Positions 29,949 through 39,714 of a stretch of DNA of 64,000 nucleotides are shown here, piece after piece. The notes beneath the pieces were generated by a model that worked only from the letters and a program-made list of their open reading frames with translations, searched no databases and was not told the DNA's origin. Every line of letters begins with the position of its first letter. Positions within the stretch are counted from its first letter, which is position 1. The stretch comes from Sinorhizobium alkalisoli (GTDB lineage: Bacteria > Pseudomonadota > Alphaproteobacteria > Rhizobiales > Rhizobiaceae). The position numbers were made by a program, and so were the translations under genes. The DNA lies in contig NZ_CP034909.1 of NCBI RefSeq assembly GCF_008932245.1, forward strand, positions 3,342,001-3,406,000. Reading direction: 5' to 3'.

Positions 29949-32900
29949 CGTCGTCCTCGCCGTCCGCCGTCGCCCATTCGGCGACGCGCGCCAGATGGTC
30001 GTATTCGCCGCCGTAGTCCCGCTCCTTCTGCACGATCAGCCGCGAGGCAAAGCCGTATCGGCCGCTTAACAGCGCGCCGAGAAGCTTTCGCAGTTCGGCG
30101 AGCGATTCCTCTGCAAGCTGGTCGGCCGTCTTCGTGTCCCTCGCCTTGCTGCTCTCGTTGTTGACCGTATCGACTGCAAAGCGGCTGCCGGGCTTCAGCC
30201 GCACATAGCTTAACGAATGGGGCGTTTCCGGACCGAGCGCTCCGAAAGCGCCAGCCTTGAGAGCGGCTGCTTCCAACGCCAGTTGCGGGTCGAGGAGGGC
30301 TCGCGCTTCCTTCGCCGAGGGGCTGGAACCGGTCTTGTAATCGATGATGTCGACAGTGCCGTTTCTCAACCGGTCCAGCCGGTCGGCTATGCCCGTCAGC
30401 ATTATGTCGGCAAGGCCGATATCCATTGCCGCCGCAACCTCGGTAAAAGACTTGGCGATGCCGGGGCGGCGCTCCCGCTCCCAGAACAGGAACGCCCGCG
30501 CGACCGCTTCGAAGCGCGGCCGCCAGACCGTATCAATATGGGCGGGCAGCCTTTCCTCGTCGAAAGCTTCCTTGATCAGGCGGGCCATCGCCTCTTCCCC
30601 CTGGGGGGAAGAGGCATCGAACCCGCCCTTCACGAATCGCTCGACGATCCGGTGATAGAGCGAGCCGCGTTCGGCCGCGTCCGGATCGCAGTTGAACGGA
30701 TCGAGCGGCGTAAGCCGCAAAATGCGGCGGGCATAGATCGAATAGGGGTCGCGGCGCAGGCGCGACACTTCGCTGAAGGAGTATTTGCGCGGCTGCAGAT
30801 CGGCCGGAGGCTTTGGCTGCGGCCGTTCGGCAAGCGGCTGGCGCGAGCCCTCGTCGAGCATGCGCATCCATTGCAGATAGCTGGCGCCATTCGCCCTGAG
30901 CCGGCTCGCCAGCGCCTCGCCGCCGAGCGCCTGCAGGCGCTGCAGCCATCTGGAGGCCACCGTCGGTGCCGCGCCTTGGCGCATCGCGCGGGAGAAGATC
31001 AGCCGGCGGGTGCCGCAGGCCATCTGGAAGTCATGGGCGAGTTGGCCGATCCGCCGTTCTGGGGGTTCCAGGCCGATGCCGGATTTCATCGTGCGCGACA
31101 GGAAGGGGTCGTTCGAGGTCTGGCCCGGCCAACTGCCCTCGTTCATGCCGCCGAGCACGACGAGATCGACGCTTTGCAGGCGGGATTCCAGGGCGCCGAA
31201 GATGAAGACACGGGGATTGCGCATCGACCGTGGCTTCACTGCTTCGCTTGCGGCAAGCGCTTCGACGATGTCGCACCATTGCGATCCGTCCGCCTCCATC
31301 TGTCCCTCAGTCCCAATGATGCCGCTCAACAGCGCTGCCAATGCTTCGCCGGCTTCCGGTCCCCAAAGTTCGGCCAGGCTGCCGCGTTCGTCGATGACGA
31401 CGGCTTCGAGCGCCCGGCCCGTCCGCTCGGCCCAATCGGCCAATGTCAGCGTCATGGAGCGCGGTCGGCCCTCGACAGGACGCGAGGTCAATGCGCCCGT
31501 CAGTGGAGCGACGGCGGAGGCAATCCGTCGGGCGAGAGCGCGTGCCAGGGCGATTTCATCGCCGCCCATTCCCGCTCGCCAGGGCGGTGGATGACGGTCG
31601 ACGGTGTGTTGCGCAAGCGCCTTGTCGAGCACTTCTTCCAGCGCTGAAATCTCGGCGACTGCGGTGCTGCCGCGCAGTGCCAGGAGTTCCAGAGTGTCGG
31701 CGGCGCGGCGCGCCTCCTCTACGGCGTAGCCGAAGCGCGCCAGCGGGTGCTTGAGAAGGCCGACGAGCGGCACGGGATCATTCGGCCTGAGCGTCGCCTC
31801 TATCAGCAGGCGGGTAAGCGTGCCCGCCTGGGTCGCCGAAAGCGGGACGCCGGCGGAATCGTCGGCTTCGATGCCGAAACGGGCAAGCTCTGCGCCCACA
31901 CGGCGTGCCAACCCGCGGTCCGGCGTGATAAGCGCCGCCTGGCTGTCCTCGTCGCCTTCGAGCGCGAGCCTGAGCGCAATGGCGATTGCCGTTGCCTCCT
32001 CGCGCTCGTTCGCGGCCTCGATCAGCGCTACGTCGGCAAAGGCCGCAAGAAGCCTCTCGCGGTCGAACTCATCGCGCGTCTCAGTCCAGCTGTCGGTAGC
32101 CTTCGCCGGCAGCAGCGCCCGTGAGAGGATGGCACTGCGATCATCGAGATCGCGAGCGACGTTCCCGAGCACCGGCACCTGGCGGCGCTCTGTCGCCATG
32201 CGCTGCAAAAGGCGCTGCAGTCCGTATTGGGGATGGGTGCGGCTGGCCGGATCTGTCGTGATGGAGCGATCTCCGGCAATCAGCCCCCATTCCTCGTCGC
32301 TCATCGCCTGGTCGAGACCGGGAAGCACGATGGTGCCGTTCGGCAGCGCCTTGACGGCCGCAATCAAGGAGGCAGTCGCGGGAATGGAGCCGGTCGAGCC
32401 GGCGATGATGATCGGTCCGGTTACCATTCCGGCGGCCATGCGCTGCGTTTCGGCCTTAAGCACCGCATTCCTGTGGCGCGCCGGCGAGGAATGCTTGATC
32501 TCCGCAAGCCGGTCCGGCCAGTAGGTTCGGGCGATCTTCAGGAAGGCGAGCGTCAACTGCCACCAGAGCGCATGTTCGCCGGCGTCGAGCCCGTCCAGCG
32601 CCTCCCAGTCGAGCTCCTCCGTTTCGATCGAGTCGATCAGTTCGGCAAGGTTGCGCGCCAGCCAGATGGCGTCGGCAGGGCTTGCCGGCGCGATCAGCGG
32701 ACTTTCTGCATGGATCTCGAGCACCACCTGGGGCAGGCGATTGCGCCAGGCAAGGATCAGCCGTCCGAGTTCGATCAGCCGCGCCGTGCCGGAGAGCGGC
32801 GGCGCAAGATCGAGGATCGCCGGCACGTCCGCGTCGAAGAAGCCGCTGTCGTCATCCGTTTCGCCGAGAGCACGGATCGTCGGCAGGATTGCAGAGCGGC

Positions 32901-33108
32901 CGCCGAGCAGGTCCACGAATTCCGAGCGCAGCACGCGTGCCGCGCGCCGGGTGGGCAGAAAGATCGTCACGCCGGCAAGGCCGAGCGGGTTTGCTGGATC
33001 ATACGCGAAATCCGGCATGAGCGTGCCGTCCAGGAGCGTTTCCGCCAGCGTTTTCAGAAAGGGCAGTCCGGGAGGAATCGTGTAGACGTTTGGTTCGCGT
33101 CCGGACAC
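29938..33108 (-). CDS. addB: AddB: helicase-nuclease subunit for double-strand break repair
   Basis: This 1056-residue partner of AddA has the N-terminal helicase-like region (FLPTRRAARVLRSEF), a central UvrD-like fold and a C-terminal RecB-type nuclease with IIDYKTGSSPSAKEA. Alphaproteobacterial AddB proteins are divergent in the N-terminal ATPase. I do not see a textbook Walker A here, nor an obvious four-cysteine iron-sulfur staple. The GTG start is one base after the murU stop, placing it at the end of the divL-tsaE/amgK-murU-addB-addA run. Length is usual for the family. Confidence 0.93.
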   Translation of the reverse strand: MSGREPNVYTIPPGLPFLKTLAETLLDGTLMPDFAYDPANPLGLAGVTIFLPTRRAARVLRSEFVDLLGGRSAILPTIRALGETDDDSGFFDADVPAILDLAPPLSGTARLIELGRLILAWRNRLPQVVLEIHAESPLIAPASPADAIWLARNLAELIDSIETEELDWEALDGLDAGEHALWWQLTLAFLKIARTYWPDRLAEIKHSSPARHRNAVLKAETQRMAAGMVTGPIIIAGSTGSIPATASLIAAVKALPNGTIVLPGLDQAMSDEEWGLIAGDRSITTDPASRTHPQYGLQRLLQRMATERRQVPVLGNVARDLDDRSAILSRALLPAKATDSWTETRDEFDRERLLAAFADVALIEAANEREEATAIAIALRLALEGDEDSQAALITPDRGLARRVGAELARFGIEADDSAGVPLSATQAGTLTRLLIEATLRPNDPVPLVGLLKHPLARFGYAVEEARRAADTLELLALRGSTAVAEISALEEVLDKALAQHTVDRHPPPWRAGMGGDEIALARALARRIASAVAPLTGALTSRPVEGRPRSMTLTLADWAERTGRALEAVVIDERGSLAELWGPEAGEALAALLSGIIGTEGQMEADGSQWCDIVEALAASEAVKPRSMRNPRVFIFGALESRLQSVDLVVLGGMNEGSWPGQTSNDPFLSRTMKSGIGLEPPERRIGQLAHDFQMACGTRRLIFSRAMRQGAAPTVASRWLQRLQALGGEALASRLRANGASYLQWMRMLDEGSRQPLAERPQPKPPADLQPRKYSFSEVSRLRRDPYSIYARRILRLTPLDPFNCDPDAAERGSLYHRIVERFVKGGFDASSPQGEEAMARLIKEAFDEERLPAHIDTVWRPRFEAVARAFLFWERERRPGIAKSFTEVAAAMDIGLADIMLTGIADRLDRLRNGTVDIIDYKTGSSPSAKEARALLDPQLALEAAALKAGAFGALGPETPHSLSYVRLKPGSRFAVDTVNNESSKARDTKTADQLAEESLAELRKLLGALLSGRYGFASRLIVQKERDYGGEYDHLARVAEWATADGEDDDEE

Positions 33109-33109
33109 C

Positions 33110-33841
33110 CTATCCTCCAGGATGGAAGCGCCGGACGATCGCCTCGGCGTCCGCGATCGCCTCGGGCGTTCCGACGGTCATCCATTGGCCGTCGAGCATC
33201 AGACCGAAGAGGCGCCCCTTCGCGATGGCCCGGTCGAAATAGATGTTCAGGTTGAAGGCCTCTTCGGGCGCGTCGGCGAGTAGCCGCGAATCCATCGCGA
33301 TCGCACCCGCGTAGATGACGGGCCGTTCCATGCCTTCCTCGTAACGCCTGAGCCTGCCCTCCGCGGTCAGCGAGAAATCCTTCTTGCCATTGTGGCCGGT
33401 CGTGTCCTCGATGCGCACACAGAGCAGCGCCATGTCCATGTGCTCCGGATCGTAGAATTCGGCGAGCCGCTGCAGGTTGCTCGGCCCCCCCGCTCTCTCG
33501 CCAACCCAGAAGAGATCGGCATTCATGACGAGGACCGGTCCGTCGTCGAGCAGCCTCAGCCCCTTGGCGAGCCCACCGCCGGAATTCATCAGCGCATCAC
33601 GCTCGTCGGAAATCAGGATGCGCGGTATCGCCCGGCGCCTGAGATGCGCTTCCATCTGGTCGGCGAAGTGATGCACGTTCACCGCGGCCGTCGTGACGCC
33701 GGCGGCGGCGAGCAGGTCCAGCACGTAGTCGATCATCGGCTTGCCCGCGATCGGGACGAGTGGCTTCGGCAGCGCATTTGTGATCGGCCTGAGGCGTGTG
33801 CCCAGTCCGGCTGCAAGCACCATGGCATTGGTGATGGGCAT
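33110..33841 (-). CDS. murU: MurU-like sugar-1-phosphate nucleotidyltransferase
   Basis: This 243-residue nucleotidyltransferase has the signature LAAGLGTRLRPITNALPKPL at residues 9-28 and the acidic metal site in VLVMNADLFW. MurU makes UDP-MurNAc from MurNAc 1-phosphate in a peptidoglycan recycling route that bypasses de novo synthesis and its fosfomycin-sensitive step. The assignment rests on the gene directly upstream, which encodes an AmgK-type kinase that supplies MurNAc 1-phosphate. Older annotations would call it a mannose-1-phosphate guanylyltransferase. It starts 6 bases after the tsaE-amgK stop. Confidence 0.82.
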   Translation of the reverse strand: MPITNAMVLAAGLGTRLRPITNALPKPLVPIAGKPMIDYVLDLLAAAGVTTAAVNVHHFADQMEAHLRRRAIPRILISDERDALMNSGGGLAKGLRLLDDGPVLVMNADLFWVGERAGGPSNLQRLAEFYDPEHMDMALLCVRIEDTTGHNGKKDFSLTAEGRLRRYEEGMERPVIYAGAIAMDSRLLADAPEEAFNLNIYFDRAIAKGRLFGLMLDGQWMTVGTPEAIADAEAIVRRFHPGG

Positions 33842-33847
33842 CGTGTC

Positions 33848-35356
33848 CTAGTTGGCTGATTCGGGTGCCAGGATTCCAGCCTTAATGCACCATTCGCGCA
33901 AGGGTGTCAGCACCTCATGTCCGAGCGCCTGCTGTAGATAGGTGAAGGTGCGCGGCATGTGCTTCATATAGCCGGGCTTGCCGTCGCGCTGCATCAGCCG
34001 CACCCATATTCCCGCAAGCTTGCAATTGCGTTGCGCCGCCATCAGGTGCCAGTCGCGAAGGAACGCCGTTTCGTCGAAGGACCCGAGAACCTTGCGTTCG
34101 CTCATATAGCCGTCCATGAGGCGAGCGGCGAGATCGGTATCGATCGTCACGCGGGCATCCTGGACGAGCGAGGCGACGTCGTAGGCCGTCGGCCCGATCA
34201 TCGCGTCCTGGAAGTCGATGAGGCCGATCCGGTCGAGTCCGCCGCGATCCCCCCGCCAGAGAACGTTCGGCGAGTGGAAATCGCGCAGCAGCAGGTTCTT
34301 CTCGCCGCCGCAAAGAATGTCGACGAGCTGGTCCCAGATGGCGAAATATTCACTGCGCTCTGTTTCGGATGCGGGCGCGCCGCGCTGCCACGGCAGATAC
34401 CAGTCGATGAGCAGGCTCGTTTCGATCTTGATCGCCGTGCGGTCGAATTCGGGAATGTGATGGACGATGCCTTCCGCGATCGCAACCGCGCGCTCGGTCG
34501 GCTGCGCGTGAAGATGGGCGAGCAAGCGGGCGCTTTCGAGATAGCGCTCCGCGATCGGCCGGCCCTCGGCGTCGAGAATGCCTTCCGAACCCAGGTCTTC
34601 GATCAGGAGCAGGCCCTGGTCTAGATCGCGCGCAAAAATCGCCGGGGCGACGAACCCGCGCCGGCGCAGGAGCTCGGAAACGGCAACGAACGGAACCGCG
34701 TCCTCGGCGATATGGGCGAGCTGCTGGTAATATTTGCCGCCCTGGAGAATGGCCCCGGGCCTGTGCCTTGGCGCGTCCATCAGGATCGTTGTCGGCGCAT
34801 TCTGCGCATGTATGCGCTCATAGGCCCGCACGGAAGCATCGCCGCTCAGGTGCCGCCGCCGCGCGTGCGGACGCCCGGCATCGGCCAGGAAGGCACGGAT
34901 TGCGAGCGAGCGCGTGATCCGCTCGAAGGCCCCTGCGGGCGCCGATATCCGCACGCGGCGGCCGTCGCCCTCATGCGCGAGGGTCAGGGTTATGCGGTCG
35001 GCCGGCAGCGCACCCTCCGCCTTTTCGGGCCATTCGACGAGGCAAATACCCTCCGAGAGGGCTTCGTCGAATCCGAGCTCGGTGAGTTCGGAGGCATCGC
35101 CAAGTCGGTAGAGATCGAAATGGGCGACGGGAACACGAAGCTCGTAGCTCTGGACCAACGTGAAGGTCGGACTCGGCACCTCGAGTGCCGTGTCGTCCGC
35201 CATCGCCCTCAGGAAGGCGCGCGCAAAGGTCGATTTCCCGGCTCCGAGATCGCCCGAGAGGCCGACGCAGTCGCCGGCCTTCAGCGCCAGCGCCAGGTCT
35301 TCGCCGAGCTCGATCGTGGCCGCTTCGTCCTTCAGCAGGCGGTCGAGGGATCTCAT
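33848..35356 (-). CDS. TsaE-AmgK fusion: tRNA t6A ATPase joined to an amino-sugar kinase
   Basis: This 502-residue protein has two parts. Residues 1-150 are TsaE/YjeE: SGDLGAGKST Walker A, VPSPTFTLVQSY and FDLYRLGD. TsaE is the ATPase of the tRNA threonylcarbamoyladenosine complex. Residues 160-500 are an aminoglycoside-phosphotransferase-fold kinase resembling AmgK (anomeric MurNAc/GlcNAc kinase), with LLIEDLG, the catalytic LLLRDFHSPNVLW and the metal site GLIDFQDA. The ATG directly abuts the divL stop, and murU begins 6 bases downstream. The sequence is continuous with no frameshift, so this is a true fusion. Confidence 0.88.
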   Translation of the reverse strand: MRSLDRLLKDEAATIELGEDLALALKAGDCVGLSGDLGAGKSTFARAFLRAMADDTALEVPSPTFTLVQSYELRVPVAHFDLYRLGDASELTELGFDEALSEGICLVEWPEKAEGALPADRITLTLAHEGDGRRVRISAPAGAFERITRSLAIRAFLADAGRPHARRRHLSGDASVRAYERIHAQNAPTTILMDAPRHRPGAILQGGKYYQQLAHIAEDAVPFVAVSELLRRRGFVAPAIFARDLDQGLLLIEDLGSEGILDAEGRPIAERYLESARLLAHLHAQPTERAVAIAEGIVHHIPEFDRTAIKIETSLLIDWYLPWQRGAPASETERSEYFAIWDQLVDILCGGEKNLLLRDFHSPNVLWRGDRGGLDRIGLIDFQDAMIGPTAYDVASLVQDARVTIDTDLAARLMDGYMSERKVLGSFDETAFLRDWHLMAAQRNCKLAGIWVRLMQRDGKPGYMKHMPRTFTYLQQALGHEVLTPLREWCIKAGILAPESAN

Positions 35357-37840
35357 CTATTCCGCCGCGATGATCTTCGGCATTTCGGCAGACGGAATGC
35401 GGCAGGTGACCTCCGTGCCTTCGCCCTCCTTGCTGCGAATGGAAACGGTGCCGTGATGCAGGCTGACGAAGCTTTCGACGATCGAGAGCCCGAGACCGGC
35501 GCCGCCGCGCTGGCCGTGGCTCTCGAAGCGGTTGAACACGGTGTTCAGAACGTCCTGAGGAATGCCGGGCCCGGTATCCGTGACCGAGAACATGAAGTCG
35601 CTGCCGTCGCGCCGGCATGTGAGGCCGACGACGCTCCCGTCGGGCGCGAAGTTGGCGGCATTGGTCAGAAGCTTGATGAAGATCTGCTTCAGCCGTTGCT
35701 GGTCGGCGACGATGCCGCCGAGATTGTCCGGCGCGTCGATCCGGAGCGTGATACCGCTTTCGACGAGGCGCTCGGCCATCTGCTGCGCCACGTCGTCGAG
35801 CAGGTCGAGTAGCTTCACCTCGGTGAGGTCCAGTTCGACGATGCCGGCGTCGACTGTCGCCAGGTCGAGGATGTCGTTGACGATCGTCAGGAGCAGCGAC
35901 GAGGATGTGGCGATGTGGTCGACATATTCCGCCTGGCGCGAATTGAGCTCGCCGAAAGCCGGCGTCCTCAGGAGATCGGCGAAGCCGATGATGTTGGTCA
36001 GCGGCGAACGCAGCTCGTAGGAGACGTGGTGGACGAAGTCGTTCTTCAGCGCATCGGCCTTGCGCAAGGCGTCGTTTTTCTCCGTCAGCGCGCGTTCGAC
36101 GCGTACGCTGTCGGTAATGTTGACGAAAGTCAGCATCGTCTGCGCGTTGGGAAGCGGAATCACCGCATAATCGAGGATGAGACCGGTACGCAGCTCCAGT
36201 ATGCCTCGGCTTGACGGCCGCTCGTCGTCGAAGCTGGTGATGATGTGGGCGAAGCGCTTCCAGCCGTCCGGCTGGTCATAGGAGGGCAGGCATGCCTGCT
36301 CGACCGCGCGGATATGAGTGCCGGGCTTGGCCTCCGCTTCGCTGACGCCCCAGAGCGCCCGAAAGGCCGGATTGGACAGCCGGATGCGGCCATCCGGCCC
36401 GAACACGGCCACGCCTTCGGCGAGATGGTCGATGGTCTCGCCCTGGACCTGCACCAGCGTGTTGTAGCGGGTTTCGAGATCGACCTTTTCCGTAAGGTTC
36501 TCGAAGACCCAGGTCGCGCCGCCCTGCGGCCGTGCCGTGGCGAAGACGCGCAGCGTCTGGCCGTTTGGCAGGTGCCAAAGGTCGCTCTGGGTATCCGGCG
36601 CCTGGTAGACCGAAAGCGCATTGGCTTTCCATTGTTTCCAGTTGAGCTGTTCCGGCAGTTTCGCGCTGGCTCTCAGCCGGTCGAACAATTCGCCATTGTC
36701 GGGCTTGCGCTCCAGGAAGCCCATGTCGAGGTCCCAGAGGCGCTGGAAGGCCTGGTTGTAGAACTGCAGGCGCTGATGGCCGTCGAAGATCGCGACGGGC
36801 GTCGCCAGATGGTCGAGGGTTTCGGCGTGGCTCTTCAGCGTGCGTGCGAGTTCCTCGCGCACGGCCTCGATGCCGGAGACGTCGATCGCCATGCCCGCCG
36901 AGCCAGCAGGGCTGCGGGCGTCGACCACGTCGAAGAAGGTACGGTTGCCGCGCACCACGGTCGACACCTTGTCGCGGAACGGCGTGTCGAAGGTGGAGAC
37001 GGAGCGGATCTTTTCGCGCGCCGCGGTCGCCAGCAGCTCGCGCCCTTCCGCCGTGGCCGCGGCGGGGCTGCGGGCCTCGACCGCCTCGGCATAGGCCTCG
37101 TTCACCCATTCGAGCTTGCCGTCGGGACTGCGCTGCCAGACGGGAAGATCGACCGCGTCAAGCAGGGTGCGGAAGGTGGAAAGCGAGGTATGCAGCCGGT
37201 CGCGTTCGAGCTTCAGCTCGGCAAGTTCGGCTCTCAGATTGTTGAGCGCGATGAAGCGCACGAAGGCCCGGCCGCCCGAAACGCGGCCCTGGGCTTCGAG
37301 GACCTCGTTGCGTTGCGTCTCGAGCACGAGATCGAAGCTTTGCGCATGCGCCCTTAGCATTTCGATCGCCTTTTCGAGATCGCTTGCCGATTGCGGCTTG
37401 ATCCAGCGTCCGAAGGCAAGAAAATCGCGATCCTCCTGTGGCGCGCCGGTCTCGATGGGAAGCTGCCCAAGGAATTCCGGCCGTTCGGCAAGCCCGTCCC
37501 AGATGACGATGCGCCGGCTCTTGTCGGCAATCAGCGCCTGGAAACGGGAAATCCGCTGGTTGGCATCCGAGAGGTCCGACCGCAGCTGGCGGTTCTCCGC
37601 TTCGATATTCCCCCGCTGCCGGATAAGCCAGATCGCCGAAATCATCGCGGCGGAGATGACACCGATCAGCACGGAGAAGGTGACGACCTCGGACGAGCCG
37701 AAGATGGTTCTGGCCACCGGGGTCGACACCTCGGCCGCGGCATCGCTCGCCGCGAACAGCGCCGTGCAGGCGAGCAGCCGGAGCACCAGCCGCGGAGCCC
37801 CCTGCCACGCGGCTTTGGTCATGGATCGTTGCGTGATCAT
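35357..37840 (-). CDS. divL: DivL-like pseudo-histidine kinase with Tyr in the H-box
   Basis: This 827-residue membrane sensor has an N-terminal hydrophobic segment, a second transmembrane helix (about 45-72), a coiled coil, several PAS-like regions (about 145-580) and a kinase core. The H-box reads FVHHVSYELRSPL: the residue that should be the phospho-accepting His is Tyr608 (codon 36017-36019, TAC on the coding strand). This is the hallmark of DivL, which allosterically tunes the CckA-ChpT-CtrA cell-cycle relay. The ATPase motifs are intact (NAANFAPDG, DTGPGIP, GGAGLGLSIV). I chose the ATG at 37840 because the extra 59 upstream residues look non-conserved. It abuts the TsaE-AmgK gene. Confidence 0.85.
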   Translation of the reverse strand: MITQRSMTKAAWQGAPRLVLRLLACTALFAASDAAAEVSTPVARTIFGSSEVVTFSVLIGVISAAMISAIWLIRQRGNIEAENRQLRSDLSDANQRISRFQALIADKSRRIVIWDGLAERPEFLGQLPIETGAPQEDRDFLAFGRWIKPQSASDLEKAIEMLRAHAQSFDLVLETQRNEVLEAQGRVSGGRAFVRFIALNNLRAELAELKLERDRLHTSLSTFRTLLDAVDLPVWQRSPDGKLEWVNEAYAEAVEARSPAAATAEGRELLATAAREKIRSVSTFDTPFRDKVSTVVRGNRTFFDVVDARSPAGSAGMAIDVSGIEAVREELARTLKSHAETLDHLATPVAIFDGHQRLQFYNQAFQRLWDLDMGFLERKPDNGELFDRLRASAKLPEQLNWKQWKANALSVYQAPDTQSDLWHLPNGQTLRVFATARPQGGATWVFENLTEKVDLETRYNTLVQVQGETIDHLAEGVAVFGPDGRIRLSNPAFRALWGVSEAEAKPGTHIRAVEQACLPSYDQPDGWKRFAHIITSFDDERPSSRGILELRTGLILDYAVIPLPNAQTMLTFVNITDSVRVERALTEKNDALRKADALKNDFVHHVSYELRSPLTNIIGFADLLRTPAFGELNSRQAEYVDHIATSSSLLLTIVNDILDLATVDAGIVELDLTEVKLLDLLDDVAQQMAERLVESGITLRIDAPDNLGGIVADQQRLKQIFIKLLTNAANFAPDGSVVGLTCRRDGSDFMFSVTDTGPGIPQDVLNTVFNRFESHGQRGGAGLGLSIVESFVSLHHGTVSIRSKEGEGTEVTCRIPSAEMPKIIAAE

Positions 37841-38118
37841 CGCGCCGCCGTCCTCAGGACGCCCGGCGAATTGGTTTTCAGCGCAATTGTGCGAAAAAGG
37901 GTTCGCGTCCGTTCCGTTTGCATCCCCGGTCTGTCTCCGTCTGTTTGCCGCATGTCCGACAAGACATCCCCACGCGCAACGCCGAGGACGGAACGGGAAG
38001 AAGTGCCATGCGGTCAAGTTTGACCGCCTTCACTTCTCGCGAACTAAGGCCGCACCAGCGTCACGAATCAATGAGTTAACCATACTTCTTTGACGATTCG
38101 GCGGAAAGTCTACGGTCC
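37841..38118. other. Gap between divL and the ahcY terminator (345 bases to ahcY in total)
   Basis: This is presumed divL promoter and leader DNA. I see no gene, tRNA or strong dyad. A GGTTAACTCATTG stretch (38067-38079, minus strand) contains a TTAA half-site of the kind bound by CtrA, but the second TTAA of a full TTAA-N7-TTAA box is absent. The divL frame stays open into this region without a convincing upstream start. Confidence 0.4.
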
Positions 38119-38155
38119 AAAAAAGCGGCCGCGATCTCTTGTCAAGATCGCGGCC
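38119..38155 (-). terminator. Rho-independent terminator of ahcY
   Basis: On the minus strand GGCCGCGATCT (38145-38155) pairs perfectly with AGATCGCGGCC (38127-38137). The 7-base loop is closed by the 11-bp stem, and a run of six T follows after a GC step (plus-strand A-run 38119-38124). It lies about 30 bases after the ahcY stop. Confidence 0.9.
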
Positions 38156-38185
38156 ACAAGATGTTGTGGATCGCCCGGGTAATGA

Positions 38186-39586
38186 TTAGTACCGGTAGTG
38201 TTCGGCTTTGAACGGACCCTGGGACTTCACGCCGATATAGGCGGCCTGCTCCTCCGAGAGCTGGGTGAGCCTGGCGCCCAGCTTGGCGAGATGCAGGCGT
38301 GCGACCTTCTCGTCGAGCTGCTTCGGCAGCACGTAGACTTCGTTCTTGTAGTTCTCGCCCTTGGAGAAGAGCTCGATCTGTGCCAGGACCTGGTTGGAGA
38401 AGGAGGCGGACATCACGAAGGACGGATGGCCGGTGGCGTTGCCGAGGTTGAGCAGGCGGCCTTCCGAGAGCAGGATCATGCGATTGCCCTTCGGGAATTC
38501 GATCATGTCGACCTGCGGCTTGATGTTCGTCCACTTCAGGTTCCGAAGCGCGGAAACCTGGATCTCGTTGTCGAAGTGGCCGATATTGCCGACGATCGCC
38601 ATGTCCTTCATCTCGCGCATGTGCTCGATGCGGATGACGTCCTTGTTGCCGGTCGTGGTGATGAAGATGTCGGCGGTGGAGACGACGTCTTCGAGTTGCA
38701 CCACCTCGTAACCGTCCATGGCGGCCTGCAGGGCGCAGATCGGGTCGATTTCGGTTACCTTGACGCGGGCGCCGGCTCCCTTGAGCGAGGCGGCCGAGCC
38801 CTTGCCGACATCGCCATAGCCGCAAACGACAGCAACCTTGCCGGCCATCATTACGTCGGTGCCGCGGCGGATGCCGTCGACGAGCGACTCCTTGCAGCCA
38901 TACTTGTTGTCGAATTTCGACTTGGTGACGCTGTCATTGACATTGATCGCCGGGAAGGGCAGCAGGCCTTTCGCCTGGAGCTGATAAAGCCGGTTGACGC
39001 CGGTGGTCGTCTCTTCCGTCACGCCCTTGATGGCATCGCGCTGCCTGGTGAACCAGCCGGGCGTTGCGGCAAGCCGCTTCCTGATCTGCGCGAAGAGGAT
39101 TTCCTCCTCTTCCGAGCCGGGGTTCGACAGCACGTCCTCACCCGCTTCAGCGCGGGCCCCGAGCAGGATGTACATGGTCGCGTCGCCGCCATCGTCGAGA
39201 ATCATGTTGGATACGCCGCCATCGGTCCACTGGAAGATCTTGTCCGTATAGGACCAGTAGTCCTCGAGCGTTTCGCCCTTGACCGCAAAGACCGGAATGC
39301 CGCGCGCGGCGATCGCAGCGGCGGCATGGTCCTGGGTCGAGAAGATATTGCAGGAGGCCCAACGCACTTCCGCGCCGAGCGCAACCAGCGTCTCGATCAG
39401 CACCGCGGTCTGGATCGTCATGTGCAGAGAGCCGGTGATGCGGGCGCCTTTGAGTGGCTGCGACGGACCGAACTCCTCGCGGCAGGCCATCAGACCCGGC
39501 ATTTCCGTTTCGGCGATCGCAATTTCCTTGCGGCCGAAATCGGCAAGCCCGATGTCGGCGACGATATAGTCCTGAGTGGCGGTCAT
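38186..39586 (-). CDS. ahcY: S-adenosylhomocysteine hydrolase
   Basis: This 466-residue NAD-dependent enzyme splits S-adenosylhomocysteine to adenosine and homocysteine, relieving product inhibition of methyltransferases. The catalytic core [16 protein letters not shown] and the Rossmann motif [12 protein letters not shown] are intact. The N-terminal [15 protein letters not shown] is typical. It is flanked by a strong terminator and by a 189-base leader to ptsH that contains the dyad at 39715-39736, so it appears to be an independent, regulated gene. No SAH riboswitch fold was recognised. Confidence 0.97.
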   Translation of the reverse strand: MTATQDYIVADIGLADFGRKEIAIAETEMPGLMACREEFGPSQPLKGARITGSLHMTIQTAVLIETLVALGAEVRWASCNIFSTQDHAAAAIAARGIPVFAVKGETLEDYWSYTDKIFQWTDGGVSNMILDDGGDATMYILLGARAEAGEDVLSNPGSEEEEILFAQIRKRLAATPGWFTRQRDAIKGVTEETTTGVNRLYQLQAKGLLPFPAINVNDSVTKSKFDNKYGCKESLVDGIRRGTDVMMAGKVAVVCGYGDVGKGSAASLKGAGARVKVTEIDPICALQAAMDGYEVVQLEDVVSTADIFITTTGNKDVIRIEHMREMKDMAIVGNIGHFDNEIQVSALRNLKWTNIKPQVDMIEFPKGNRMILLSEGRLLNLGNATGHPSFVMSASFSNQVLAQIELFSKGENYKNEVYVLPKQLDEKVARLHLAKLGARLTQLSEEQAAYIGVKSQGPFKAEHYRY

Positions 39587-39714
39587 GGAGTTCTCCAGGC
39601 TGATCTTTTCGGCCGCACCGGCGGACGGGCCGTTTGGCGGCGTGGCATTGCGCCCCGCATTCAGGCGGGGAGCGTCCGTTTGGTCTATCAGGAATCGCCT
39701 GGCAGGGCAATGGT

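Noticed and set aside
38067..38079. CtrA box upstream of divL
   Set aside because: Only one TTAA half-site is present; the second at the required spacing is missing.
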